Below, piece after piece: positions 1 to 10,520 of a stretch of 64,000 nt of DNA; the first letter of the stretch is position 1, and every line of letters starts with the position of its first letter. Both the position numbers and the translations under genes were made by a program. Source of the DNA: Panax quinquefolius. Lineage: Eukaryota > Streptophyta > Magnoliopsida > Apiales > Araliaceae. The stretch lies in assembly GCA_020205615.1 (NCBI GenBank), contig CM035169.1, positions 20,300,945-20,364,944 on the forward strand, given 5' to 3'. A model generated the notes under the pieces. It saw only the letters and a program-made list of their open reading frames with translations. It did not search any database and was not told the DNA's origin.

Positions 1-702
1 ATGTACTTAAATAAGAAAAACGGTACGCATGTCTATACGATATTTATAACTATGGTATGGACTGTGCATGATGGATAAAAATAATTCATTGAACGAGTAG
101 ACTATTTTCGCAGATTGGCCTCGTCAGTTGGAAGATGCGGTGGAGTTAGGCTCAATGAGTTATAGATTTTGAGTGAAGTACTTCTCTTTCGGCAAGTAAT
201 AAACTTTTCTGTGAAGATTTTTGATGAATCAAATAAGAGATATTGAGAGATAAAATTGTCAGATAGAGAAGACTTGATGGGTTTAGTAGATGTTCTTGGT
301 AGATCAAACAAGAGATAGATGAAGAGGGTGACTCGTCAACTAGAAGAAGGTGATGGGCTAATGCTCAAAAGAGTATGGTTAAAGTTCAGGGCGGAGATTG
401 GTGTTGATGTGGATAGAGAGATCGCACGTTAAGGGGGAGATTATTGTGGTGTCGCGTACTGAAAGTAAGATTCCACATTAGAACATAAGAAAAAAAATTG
501 AGAATATATATACTCTAATGCAGTGGAGGAACCAAAACATTTTTAGAGGGGAGTCAAAATACATCAATTAAAAAAATTATTTATTAACGACGCTTGGAGT
601 GGTGCTTTCAAATTCATTTAATTTGCTCAATTATAGTATTTCACAACATCCTATATATTTCAACATTTGTCAACATTTGAGTTGTGAATCTAATTACTTT
701 AA

Positions 703-704
<2 letters not shown>
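1..704. other. Left flank without a recognisable gene
   Basis: No open frame here looks like a known protein. A purine-rich run near 433-443 (AAGGGGGAGATT) resembles the polypurine tract that precedes the 3' LTR of plant copia elements, so this may be the worn end of an older element. No matching LTR could be found in the window. From about 480 the sequence is AT-rich and unassigned. Confidence 0.4.

Positions 705-752
<48 letters not shown>
705..752. repeat. Compound AC/AT microsatellite
   Basis: About 14 AC units pass directly into about 10 AT units. This simple repeat abuts the foldback element that starts at 753. Its length is likely to vary between individuals. Confidence 0.9.
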
Positions 753-879
753 GGGGTTCCATCCACAGCAACCGGTTGCTGTGGAGCAACCCCTTTTTTG
801 TTTGTGATTTTTTTTATTTTTTTTTTGCTCCAGCCGAAATTTCACGAGCCAAAAAAGGGGTTGTTGTGAATGGAACCCC
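753..879. mobile_element. Small foldback (MITE-like) element
   Basis: The 127-bp segment starts GGGGTTCCATCCACAGCAAC and ends with a near-perfect reverse complement of that start (GTTGTTGTGAATGGAACCCC). A second inverted pair, GGTTGCT/AGCAACC, lies within the left arm. The centre is T-rich. It sits in AT repeats, so the target duplication (TA or ATAT) cannot be defined. It has no coding capacity. A non-autonomous DNA transposon is the simplest reading; the superfamily is not clear. Confidence 0.6.
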
Positions 880-1071
880 TATATATTTATTAATTTTTCC
901 CAAACTATGAGACTATTGTAAGACCCCAACTTATTATAAATAAAATTGAATTTCCTCTAATTATTATTATGAATAATAAGGTGTTAAATTGATATAATAT
1001 TTTGGTTATGGGTGAAATGTGCAAATTTTGCAAAATAAGCAAGTGGTGATAAAATAATCATTGTTGTCGGG

Positions 1072-1117
1072 GAATATTCGTTTGGTCGTAGAATATTCTT
1101 GTTGTCGGGGAATATTC
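1072..1117 (+). promoter_or_regulatory. Three GAATATTC palindromes at 19-bp spacing (HSE-like)
   Basis: GAATATTC occurs at 1072-1079, 1091-1098 and 1110-1117, each start exactly 19 bp after the last. Each palindrome fits the two-unit GAAnnTTC core of a heat-shock element. The cluster recurs in the other gypsy LTRs (for example near 8075-8130, 29460, 33625-33670, 41100-41150, 59149). The match to heat-shock factor sites is inference. Confidence 0.5.
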
Positions 1118-2112
1118 GTATGTATCTTTAGCAATCATTAGTGGACCCCATAATGAATAAGCATCGGATGAAAAAGCGACAAGTTTAAGTTTTTATAAAT
1201 AACGGCGTAGTTTGTTACAGATTAACTTATTTGTTGGAATACCCGGTGGTTAAAATACTGATGAATGGCGTGGATATGCGGTATTTTTAAATTATTGATT
1301 CTTACGTAGAAGGCCACTACTCAATAATTGTTACAATAATTATTGTTCAATATTTTATTTTATTGATTCAATAATTGTTGCGTTGATATTTTATATTATT
1401 GTTGTTTCAATAATTATCAATCGCACAAGATTTCCCATTATCGGATCAATAATTCATATTATTTGAATAATATTATTAGATAGCATTATTGGCAATGTCT
1501 AGAAAGTTACATCGAGGAGAGGTTTGGTCATCTAATTCATGCTACCAAGAAGGAGAAATTCTTATTGGAAAGCCCCATCTTTCTTGGGAATGGCCTGATT
1601 GTCATAATTGTGATTCTGTAATATTATTTGTACGAATAATTAATTATTGATTTATATGATAAGAAAATATTTATTTTATGTGGATATAAATGATGGATAT
1701 ATTTATTTTTATGTGGATAAATATGAAGGAATTAATGAGGTGTTTTATCAGTATTTTGTCGGTGTGGAGGTATTAAAAATCATCCGTTTGTGGATTTCAG
1801 ATATTTTATATTTGGAATTTGGAAAAACTCAAAGCTACAAAGTTGTAGAGAATTCGATTTCAGGCAGAATGGACATAAAATTCGTATTTTTTTGATAAAC
1901 GGGCTATTTTCTATGAATTACTGAAGTTTCGAAAAATAAAATAATTTTTATTAAATTATGGGTGGGACCCACTCTTATTTGAAAACATGTGGGCTGCTGA
2001 TTTTTGGTTCAAAGGTGGCTGGTCTTTGTTGGCAACTTAGGTTGTGTAAGAGAAAAAAGAAAGAAATAATATATTTTATTATTTTAGTCTCCTATGGCGT
2101 TCTAGCATTTTC

Positions 2113-2122
2113 CTATAAATAG
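2113..2122 (+). promoter_or_regulatory. TATA box of LTR A
   Basis: CTATAAATAG lies about 1200 bp into the LTR and is followed by a conserved leader segment. The same box is present in the 3' LTR at 30501-30510 and, as a reverse complement, in the reverse LTRs. It should set the U3/R border roughly 30 bp downstream. Confidence 0.7.
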
Positions 2123-2698
2123 ACGCTTAGGTTAGAATTGAAAATCACACAAGAAACAAGTTTTCTTTCTCTCTAGATTATCGAGCGTATTTTTGTGAGT
2201 ATTTAGATACTTTGAGAGTTGCTATTCAGTACAAATTTATGTCAGCACTATATCTGAAATTCAGTCAGAAGTACGGTTATTTTGAGGTAAGGGATGTTAT
2301 TTTCTTCTTAAATGATATTATTTTCTTCAATATCATTATGCCGAAATATTGGTTGGAACTTTTTATCAAATTTGGAACTTTTGTTGTCTGGACAACTATT
2401 CACGATATCTGTTGACTATTCACGATATCGACCTTTATTTTCTGAATCTGGCAAGACTATTCATAGAAAAATTAATTTTTCTTCTTTTTATCCAAGATGT
2501 CTATTATGGTTACTATCTTTGATTGTATCCATGTTTTGGTCTTTATTTTTGAACTCTGCTTCAAAATTGGTTATTATGGAGTATTATTGATCTTGGATAA
2601 ACTGTTATACGAATCCTTAATATTTGTCCTTCTGTCTCACTGGATTCGTTTTCTTTAAAATATTTTTCATCATCCTCAGTCCTAAATGATGATATTAC

Positions 2699-2843
2699 TG
2701 AATATCTTTGGCCTGTAGTGCAAAGATGAATGATTAACTGATGAATATCTTTGGCCCGTAGTGCAAAGATGAGCAGTGTTGAGATGAAACATGACTATTT
2801 GGTGATACAAATGAATATCTTTGGCGTAAAGTGCAAAGATGAA
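2699..2843 (+). repeat. Stem-forming repeats of about 32 bp in LTR A
   Basis: Three copies of a unit starting GAATATCTTTGGCC and ending GTGCAAAGATGAA occur at about 2699, 2741 and 2811. The two ends of each unit are imperfectly complementary (ATCTTTG against CAAAGAT), so each could form a hairpin with a short loop. The unit lies downstream of the TATA box and is therefore transcribed. Four copies are seen in the solo LTR at 6004-6200. Confidence 0.7.
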
Positions 2844-3410
2844 TATTGATTAAAGATGTATATTGATTGTTGTTCTGAGGGAATAAAATATTGATTATGG
2901 ACTTTTAAATCTTAGAAGATAGTAGAACTCATTCTCTACTTGACTCTTCTAATGGATTCTTTATTTCATTTTGCGATTGTTGATCTAAAACTTGTTGTCT
3001 ATTATATTTTATCGATTTTCTCTGTTGAAAACTAAAGATAATTTGTTGTATATTATCTTAGTCATAATATTCTTTACTGGGCTAGTTGAGCTCACCCTTT
3101 TTCCTTTTTGTTCCATTTTTCTTCTCAGAAAGTGAGAACATAGCAAGATCTAGTCGGGGTATGGAGTGATGGTTCTAGAAAGATGTTTTAGCAGTCCTCA
3201 CTATTTCTGTAAAATAGTGTTTGAATAATTGTAATGAGGACTTATTTGAGTGTGGATATTGTCTAGAAGACAATATTTGTATTTAAACTCACAGTATGTG
3301 TTATCGTATTTTGCACGACAATTGTATTACTGAAGTTGTAGTTTGCTTTATGTACCATGTATTTGGCGACTCAGAATGGGCGTTGTATACCTATTTTGGG
3401 GGCGTCACAG

Positions 3411-3423
3411 TTGGTATCAGAGC
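3411..3423 (+). other. Primer-binding site of element A
   Basis: TTGGTATCAGAGC starts one base after the LTR. TGGTATCAGAGC is complementary to the 3' end of plant initiator methionine tRNA. It is the only complete copy of this site among the gypsy elements in the window. Confidence 0.85.
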
Positions 3424-3707
3424 TTAGGGATATGATCCCTGGCTGAGATGTGAGACAAGAACTAGGAGGGGAGAGTCGGGACTAGTATGACCTTATTTGT
3501 TATTTGGTTGGTCAGTCAGAGCATATGGTTAATATGTGATATGTTAATTTGTTTAATTAACCCTTGTTTTATGGCAATATTTAAGAATGGCTGCTGAGAA
3601 CGTTAACAATGGAGTGTATGAGACTATGGAACAACCTTTAGTCACAAACCGAGAGACGCATAACAAGAAAACAATATTCCTCCGTAAACAACACTACCAA
3701 GCAAACG

Positions 3708-5045
3708 ATGAATGATGGAATGTTTAGGAGCTTTTTGCAGTTCATGCAAAATCAGACGAGGGAGACTCGTGTACAAAATACGGGTGGAAGTGATAGCAAC
3801 GCGCGATCTGTCACAGCCAAACAGTTCAAGGAGTTGGGACCACTAGAATTTATTGGAATGCCGGATCCGATCAAGGCGGAAACATGGGTCAAGCAAATTA
3901 CCAAGATATTCGATGTCTTGAGATGCACGGAGGAACAGAAGGTTCCATTCACCATCTTTATGTTTCGCGGTGAGGCAGACTACTTGTGGGAGTCTGTGAA
4001 GCGTACCCAGCATGCTACACTCAACATGTCTTGGGAAACATTTCAAAAACAATTCAATGACAAGTACTTTTCTGAAAGTATTCGTCATATAAAGGAGGTA
4101 GAGTTTATCAAACTGGAACAAAACAACATGACGGTGTCCCAGTACGAGGCGAAGTTCGCTGAGTTATCCAGGTTTGCACCTCATTTGGTAGAGAATGACG
4201 AACGAATGACAAGGATGTTTCTGAGAGGTCTAAAACCCGAGATTCGTCAATACCTTTTCTCTCATAAATTTTCTCTGTATTCAGATGTTGTCAACATGGC
4301 TCAATTATTAGAGCGAGATAGTAAGTATGTTCAACCGAGGGACCACAACCAGGGTCATACCGGTGACAGCAGTCATCAGAGCGATGATAACCAACGAGGA
4401 GGGAAAAATACGAACAAAGGTGGTAACCACTCGGGTGGTCATCGTGGCCATGATAATAGGAGAGGTGAGTCAAGTGGAAATTTCAGAAAGAGGAGATTCA
4501 ACAATGACGGGAAGACATCGGCAGAAGAAGACCAAAGATCAACAACAAATTCTAGGGGAGGAGAACGACCGCCAGTTAGATGTTACAAATGCGGGAAAGA
4601 GGGACATATCAGCCCAAACTGTCAACAACAATCCAAGGTATGTTACAACTGTGGAAAGGAAGGCCACATAGCTTGGGATTTTTATGTAGCAAAACCAAGT
4701 TCAACGGGGATGGTGACTCCAAGGGCTGTCCCGGATAAGTCAAAATCAGCGGTTCTTGGAAGAGCGTTTGTCGTGACTGGCCAAAACGTAAGGAACCCGA
4801 ACGAGGTGATCACGGGTAAGCTAATCTTGAACTTTTGCGAAGTTTATACCTTACGAGATACCGGTTCTACCCATTCTTTTATCTCTCCTGCTTGTGCTCA
4901 ACGTTTAAACTTGACTCCGGAGAAATTGGACTTTGACTTATCTGTTGAAACTCCGTTGGGTGAAACCTTCGTTACATCTACAGTTTATAAATCTTGCATG
5001 ATCCAAGTTGGCACTATCACATTACCTGTTGATCTATCTCTTTAA
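3708..5045 (+). CDS. Gag-protease frame of gypsy element A
   Basis: An open frame of 445 codons. Residues about 55-190 form the retrotransposon Gag domain ([12 protein letters not shown], then a [13 protein letters not shown] stretch). Residues 205-285 are basic and rich in Gly, Arg and Asn. A CCHC zinc knuckle lies at 292-305 (C292, C295, H300, C305). A second at 312-325 lacks its last Cys, with Phe at 325. The aspartic protease motif is D384-T385-G386 ([10 protein letters not shown]). The product would package element RNA and cleave the polyprotein. The likely original start is the ATG at 3587, but that frame meets a stop near 3712, so a one-base shift separates it from this frame. The frame stops at 5045 inside the protease; the rest continues in another frame from 5063. 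It is by far the best-preserved coding segment of any retroelement here. Confidence 0.85.
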   Translation: MNDGMFRSFLQFMQNQTRETRVQNTGGSDSNARSVTAKQFKELGPLEFIGMPDPIKAETWVKQITKIFDVLRCTEEQKVPFTIFMFRGEADYLWESVKRTQHATLNMSWETFQKQFNDKYFSESIRHIKEVEFIKLEQNNMTVSQYEAKFAELSRFAPHLVENDERMTRMFLRGLKPEIRQYLFSHKFSLYSDVVNMAQLLERDSKYVQPRDHNQGHTGDSSHQSDDNQRGGKNTNKGGNHSGGHRGHDNRRGESSGNFRKRRFNNDGKTSAEEDQRSTTNSRGGERPPVRCYKCGKEGHISPNCQQQSKVCYNCGKEGHIAWDFYVAKPSSTGMVTPRAVPDKSKSAVLGRAFVVTGQNVRNPNEVITGKLILNFCEVYTLRDTGSTHSFISPACAQRLNLTPEKLDFDLSVETPLGETFVTSTVYKSCMIQVGTITLPVDLSL

Positions 5046-5427
5046 AGATACTTGCTTTTGATGTGATTTTAGGAATTAATTGGTTAACCACTCATCATGC
5101 TAAAATTGATTATTTTCGTAAGGTTGTTAGTTTTCATATTCCTAACCAACCTGTCATACGAATTCAAACTACTAAACCACTAAAATCAGTCACTTTCATA
5201 TCAAGCCACAAAGCTATTCGTTTATTGAAAAATGGATGTCAAGCTTTGTTAGCCCATGTTATGGATTTGAACAAAGACAAGTCAGATTTGAATAATATTT
5301 CTGTTGTTAGAGAATTTCCTGATGTATTTCCTGAAGAGCTTCCGGTCTACCCCCAGAACATGATGTTGAATTCTTTATTGACCTTGAACCGGGTACAAAA
5401 CCCATTTCTAAAACCCCATATTGAATG
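5046..5427 (+). pseudogene. Protease end and start of RT linker of element A, frameshifted
   Basis: The frame beginning at 5063 reads MILGINWLTTHHAKIDYF, the usual end of the gypsy protease fold, followed by the protease-RT linker (REFPDVFPEELPVYP). It belongs with the gag-protease frame upstream but is one frameshift away. It is cut off at 5427 by the solo LTR; the coding sequence resumes at 8273. Confidence 0.8.
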
Positions 5428-8272
5428 TGTAACGCTCCCAAAATAGGTCCATTCCATCCAACCCATTCCGAGTCGCCAAATACATGGTACAGAAATAACT
5501 ACAACTTTATTAATATATTTGTCGTGCAAAATACGACAACATATATACTGTGAGTTTAAATACAATTATTGTCTTCTAGACAATATACATACCCAAATAA
5601 ATCCTCATCACAATTATTTATACATTATTTTACAAAAATGGTGAGGACTACTAAACAACTCTCTCTATAACCATCATTCCATACCCCGACTCGTACTCGC
5701 TACATTCTCGCCTTCTGAGAAAAAAAATGGAACAACAAGGAAAAGGGTGAGCTCAACTAGCCCAGTAAAGAATATTATGACTAAGATAATATACAACAAA
5801 TTATCGTTAGTCTCCAACAGGGAAAAATCTAATAGAATACAATAGACAACCAGTTTTAAATCAATCTTCGCAGCAGAAATAATAATTCATTAGAAGAGTT
5901 AAGTAGAGAATGCAAACTACTATCTTCTATATATGAATTTCAAAGTTCATCGTCGATATTTTATCCCTGTAACATCAATCAATATATATCTGGAATCAAA
6001 TATTCATCTTTGCACTACAGCCAAAGATATTCATCATTGATCATGTTCATCTAAACACATTCATCTTTGCACTACGGGCCAAAGATATTAATCGATCATA
6101 TATTCATCTCAACACTGTTCATCTTTGCACTACTGGACCAAAGATATTCATCAAGAAATCATTCATCTTTGCACTACTGGGCCAAAGATATTCATAATAT
6201 CATCATTTAGGACCGAGGATGATGAAAAATATTTTAAAGGAAACGAATCCGGTGAAACAAAAGAACAATATTAAGGATTCAGTATTTTAAACAATCCAAG
6301 TTCAAAATACTTCATAAGTAATCGAGTGGAATAAAATTCAAGAATGATCAAAACATGGATACAATCAAAGCTAGTATCCATAATAGATATTTTGGACAAA
6401 AGAAGAAATTTCATTTTTCGGTGAATAGTGCCGTATTCGTGAATAGTGTCGTATACGTAAATAGTGCCGTATCACGTGAATAGTAACTCAGACACCAAAA
6501 GATAGAAATTTCACAAAAATATCATCATGCTTAAGTGAATAGTACTCGTGAATAGTAACTCGCATGAATAGTAACTCGTGAATAGTAACTCTCATGAATA
6601 GAACTCATGAATAGTAACCCAAATCATGAAAAAGTTCCAAATTTGATAAAAATTTCCAACTAATATTCGGCAAGATAATGATATTGAAGAAATAATATCA
6701 TTTTCGAATAAAATAACATCCCTTACCTCGAAAAGACAAGACTTCTAGTTGAAACACCTGATATAAAGGCTATGACTTGAACTTGCACCGTATAGCAATA
6801 CTCAAAGTATACTCAAAATACTCACAAGAATACGCTCGATAATATAGAGAGAAAACTTGATTTCGGTGTGATTTTCAATTCTAACCCAAGACCTATATTT
6901 ATAGAAAATGCTTTAACACCAAAGTAGAAAATTTAATATAATATTAATATATATTTTCCAAAACCTCATACGCACACTTGCCAACTGAATTCAGCTCCTA
7001 CACATGTTAAATGAGGCCACCTAAACATTCCAAAAATGTTTTTCCTATTTTAAATATTTTAAACTTCCAAAAATTAATTATTTCGGAGCTTCAGAACTTC
7101 AATAATTCATAATAATTAGCTCTTTTATCAGAAAATTCGAATCTCGCGTATTTTTATAGAAAATTCAATTCTCTACAACTTTTCAGAAGAAAGGTTTTCC
7201 AAATTCCAAACAAAAATTGACCGAAATCCATAAACAGACGATTTTACAGGCTATAATCAAATTTCGATCAATAATTGTGTCCACCAACACACAAAATATG
7301 TGTTATACATTTAATGCCACAAAAATACTCTTCCTCCTCATATACTCATATATCCCACATTCATTATAAAAATATCACCACAATTAATATATTATTAAAA
7401 TAATATATTTAAATAAATTATTTTATCGAGAAAAGATAAAATATTAATTTTTAACAATTGTCATTTTAAAAATTTTCTCCATCTATATCCACATAAAATC
7501 AATATTTTTCTCATCATATAAATCAATAATTAATTATTCACAAATAATATTACTGAGAATCACAAGATCGCAACTGACCGTGTCGCTCCTCAGGAAAGAG
7601 GAGGCTTTCCAATAAGGATCTCTCTCCATCTAGCGCGCAATTAGGTGACCAAACCTCTCCTTAGATGTAACTTTCTAGACATTGCCAATAATATTATCCA
7701 ATAATATTACTCAGGATAATATGAATTATTGCTCTAGATAATGGAAAATCTTGTGTAATGATAATTTATCAAACAACAAAGAATATAAAATATCAATGCA
7801 AAGAATTATTGAATCAATAAAATAAAAATATTGAGCAAGAATTCGTGTAACAATTATTGAGTAGTGCCTTCTACGTAAGAATCAATAATTGGTGCAATAC
7901 CGTAATGATCTTGTTCAACAACGCCGATATTAGTGTGTTTTAACCAACGGGTATTCCAACAAAGATAATCTGAGAATAACTACGTAGTTATTTATAAACA
8001 ACTTATATTTGTCGTTTTCTTCATCCAATCGCTTTCGTTATGGGGCCCACAAAAGATCGCGCCATATATACGAATATTCTCCGACAAAGATTGAATATTC
8101 CACGACCAAACGAATATTCCCGACAATAATGAATATTTTATAACCACTAACTTATTTGAAATATTTGCGTATTTTACCCATAACTATCCACATTAATCAA
8201 ATCAACCCTTACTATTTCAAAATAATAAATAGAGGAAAATAAATTTCATTTATTAATAATTTGGGGTCTTCT
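5428..8272 (-). mobile_element. Solo gypsy LTR inserted in element A
   Basis: A single reverse LTR of 2845 bp (+ strand starts TGTAACGCTCCCAAAATAGG and ends GGGGTCTTC, a worn form of GGGGTCTTACA). It is flanked on both sides by GAATG (5423-5427 and 8273-8277), a 5-bp target duplication. No internal region is present, so this is a solo LTR left by LTR-LTR recombination. It splits A between the protease-RT linker and RT. A reverse TATA box (TATTTATA) lies at 6896-6903, tandem GTGAATAGTAACTC-like repeats at 6421-6625 and four stem-forming repeats at 6004-6200. Confidence 0.88.
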
Positions 8273-9018
8273 GAATGGCTCCTATTGAACTTCGAGGAGT
8301 TAAAAGTCCATCTATTGGGAGTTATTAGACATCGGTTTCATTCGCCCTAAGACATCTCCTTGGGGTGCTCCTGTTTTTATTAAGTAAAGAAGAAAGACGG
8401 AGTATGCGACTTTTGTATTGACTATAGAGAATTGAACCATGTCACCATCAAGAATAGGTATCCGATTACCTCGCATTGATGACTGTTGCTCGACCCGATT
8501 TGCAAGGAGCACAATTCTTTTCAAAGATCGACCTTCGTTCTGGATATCATCAGCTGAAGATTAAAATTGAGGATATTCCAAAGATTGCCTTCAGAACTCG
8601 GTACGGGTATTATGAATTCTTAGTCATGTCTTTTGGATTAACTAATGCTCCAGCTGCTTTCATGGATATGATGAACCGTGTATTCAAGGAATATTTGGAT
8701 CAATTCGTTGTTGTCTTTATTGATGACATCCTCATCTATTCCAAAAGCCGTGAAGATCATGAGCACCATTTGAAGCTGATACTTGAAAGGCTTCGTGAAA
8801 ACAAGCTTTATGCCAAGTCAAGAAATCGCGAGTTCGGCTCGAGGAAGTAGCATTCTTGGGGCACGTGGTGTCAAAATATGGAGTATCTGTTGAATTGAAC
8901 GAAGATTGAACAAAGACAAAGTTGGGAGCAAACGAAGTGGGTGACCAAAGTACGCAGACTTTTCTGGACTTAATCGGTTATTATCGGAGATTCGTGGAAG
9001 GATTTTTTCTCGAATAAA
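8273..9018 (+). pseudogene. Reverse transcriptase fragment of element A
   Basis: The segment resumes directly after the solo LTR. The open part, 8476-8850, carries [15 protein letters not shown], the [18 protein letters not shown] block and the FIDDILIYS catalytic motif (the two Asp after FI). The N-terminal RT part (8273-8475) is recognisable but frameshifted. After 8850 the LGHVVS and YYRRFVEGF blocks follow in mixed frames. It stops at about 9018 where the LTR of element B begins. Confidence 0.8.
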
Positions 9019-9704
9019 CAGAAGACCCCAACTTTTATAAATAAAGATGAATTTTCTATAAATATTATTTTTGAATATTATGGAATAAATTTGATATAAT
9101 GTTATAGTTGTGGGTAATATTTATAAATTTTGCAAAGTAAAGAAGTTGTTATAAAATATTCGTTTGGTCTGGGAATATTCTTTTTGTCGGGGAATATTAA
9201 TGCGACGACTCAATCATTAAGTGGACCCCCTAACGGAAGTGTTGTCGTAGTTAGAAAGCGACAAAATTATCTTTCTATAAAAATAATTGCAGAGGTGTTC
9301 TTGTTAAAGCTGTTGAACTACACCTTAGTAGTAAAAGTAATAAGAATGTCTGGCGTAGTCAGATAAGTAACTTGCGGTATTGATTATTGATGCTTACGTG
9401 AGAAGTCACTCAGCTATACTCAATTATTGCTACAGTAATTGTTGCATCATATCTCTTATATTATTGATTCAATTATTGTCACAGTATCATCTGTATAATA
9501 TGTTATATTATTAATTGAGACGACAAGTTATAAATGATTAATAATTGTTGAAAGATTAAAAATGTGTTGATTAAAAATAAAATGATTTGTGGTAATATTT
9601 ATTCAATCCTTAATGTATATAAAGAGTTTGTTATGAGATGTTTGTGGTAAGTTTGATTATTTTATGGGGGGGCCCATATGTCATCATCTAAGAGTCTCTT
9701 CGTC

Positions 9705-9962
9705 AATAGTATTTACCTTCGTCAATAGTAATTACCTTTGTGAATAGTAATTACCTTCGTCAATTGTAATTACCTTTACCAGGCGTCGAACCACTTGTCG
9801 TTTCACATTACAGGCGTCGAACCACTTGTCGTTTCACATTACAGGCGTCGAACCACTTGTCGTTTCACATTACAGGGCGCCGAACCACTTGTCGTTTCAC
9901 ATTACAGCGTCGAACCACTTTTCTTTTCACATCACCAGTCGTCAAGCCACTTGCCTTTTCAC
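9705..9962 (+). repeat. Two adjoining tandem arrays upstream of the LTR B TATA box
   Basis: First, about four units of CGTCAATAGTAATTACCTT (9705-9780). Then about six units of roughly 31 bp beginning GGCGTCGAACCACTTGTCGT (9781-9962). The same arrays occur in LTR F at 55855-56170 with different copy numbers, as expected from slippage. Any open frame through the second array is only a by-product of the repeat. Confidence 0.85.
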
Positions 9963-9990
9963 ATGGCGGGTCTTTAAGCTAGAAATCTTC

Positions 9991-10000
9991 GATAAATAGA
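9991..10000 (+). promoter_or_regulatory. TATA-like box of LTR B
   Basis: GATAAATAGA is in the same position as TTTATAAATAGA in LTR F (56191). It is followed by a conserved leader with AGAGAGAG runs. The F copy is closer to a consensus TATA box. Confidence 0.6.
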
Positions 10001-10234
10001 GGCCTAATGCTTCATTATTTTTCACTAATTCATTCAAGCTATAGAGAGAGAAAGTATAGAGAGAATAAGAGAGAAAGAAGAAGAGTATTTTGTTACTACA
10101 CTACTGCAGTTATTCAATCTCCTACCAAAAGTAAGGGGTGTTATTCTTTCTTATTCATGAAAGAACTGTTGTTATTCCATTGCTTATTATTACATTGGAA
10201 TAACTCAGATATACATGCTTTACCCTATACTTGG

Positions 10235-10520
10235 TGACATTCTTCTATTATACATTGGAACATCCTGCTCATGCGTGTGTTTTACACCGGACTGGTTTAA
10301 AATCTTTTATTATTTATTCTGCTGGAACATCCCATCTTTCTTTGTGTTTTACAGGACGGACTGGTTCCGTCTTTATTATTATTACTGTTGGAACATCACA
10401 TGCGTGTGTTTTACACGGACACTGGTTCCATCTTTATTATTATTCTGTTGGAACATCCACATGTGCATGCTTTTACTTGGGACCGGGTTCCGTTATTTAT
10501 TATTCTGTTGGAATAACTGC
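10235..10520 (+). repeat. About 60-bp tandem repeats in the LTR B leader
   Basis: Five imperfect units, each containing TTGGAACATC, a GCATGCGTGTGTTTTAC-type stretch, GGACTGGTT and a T/A-rich TTTATTATTATT tail. They lie downstream of the TATA box and so would be transcribed. LTR F has five to six units at 56445-56770. Confidence 0.8.

Larger units (their letters stand above)
917..3409 (+). repeat. 5' LTR of element A
   Basis: 2493 bp, starting TGTAAGACCCCAAC and ending GGGGGCGTCACA, followed one base later by the primer-binding site. The same sequence recurs as the split 3' LTR at 29306 and 41304. It contains a GAATATTC array, a TATA box and stem-forming repeats, annotated separately. Short open frames inside it, such as 1647-1895, recur at 30032 only because the LTR is duplicated; they match no protein family I know. 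Confidence 0.9.

Noticed and set aside
431..450. Polypurine-tract-like run as evidence for a copia element at the left edge
   Set aside because: No LTR or copia domain could be read on either side, so it was left as a comment only.
1647..1895. 82-codon open frame repeated at 30032-30283
   Set aside because: Both lie at the same place in the two LTRs of element A; the repeat is explained by LTR duplication and the product resembles no family.
6004..6200. Regular repeats that could suggest a CRISPR-like array
   Set aside because: Units are imperfect, spacers are not unique, and the array lies in a plant LTR repeated across the window.
9795..9977. Frame with a repeated EPLVVSHY-like peptide
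   Set aside because: It is a read-through of the 31-bp DNA array; unit lengths not divisible by three shift the frame, so no peptide repeat is maintained.
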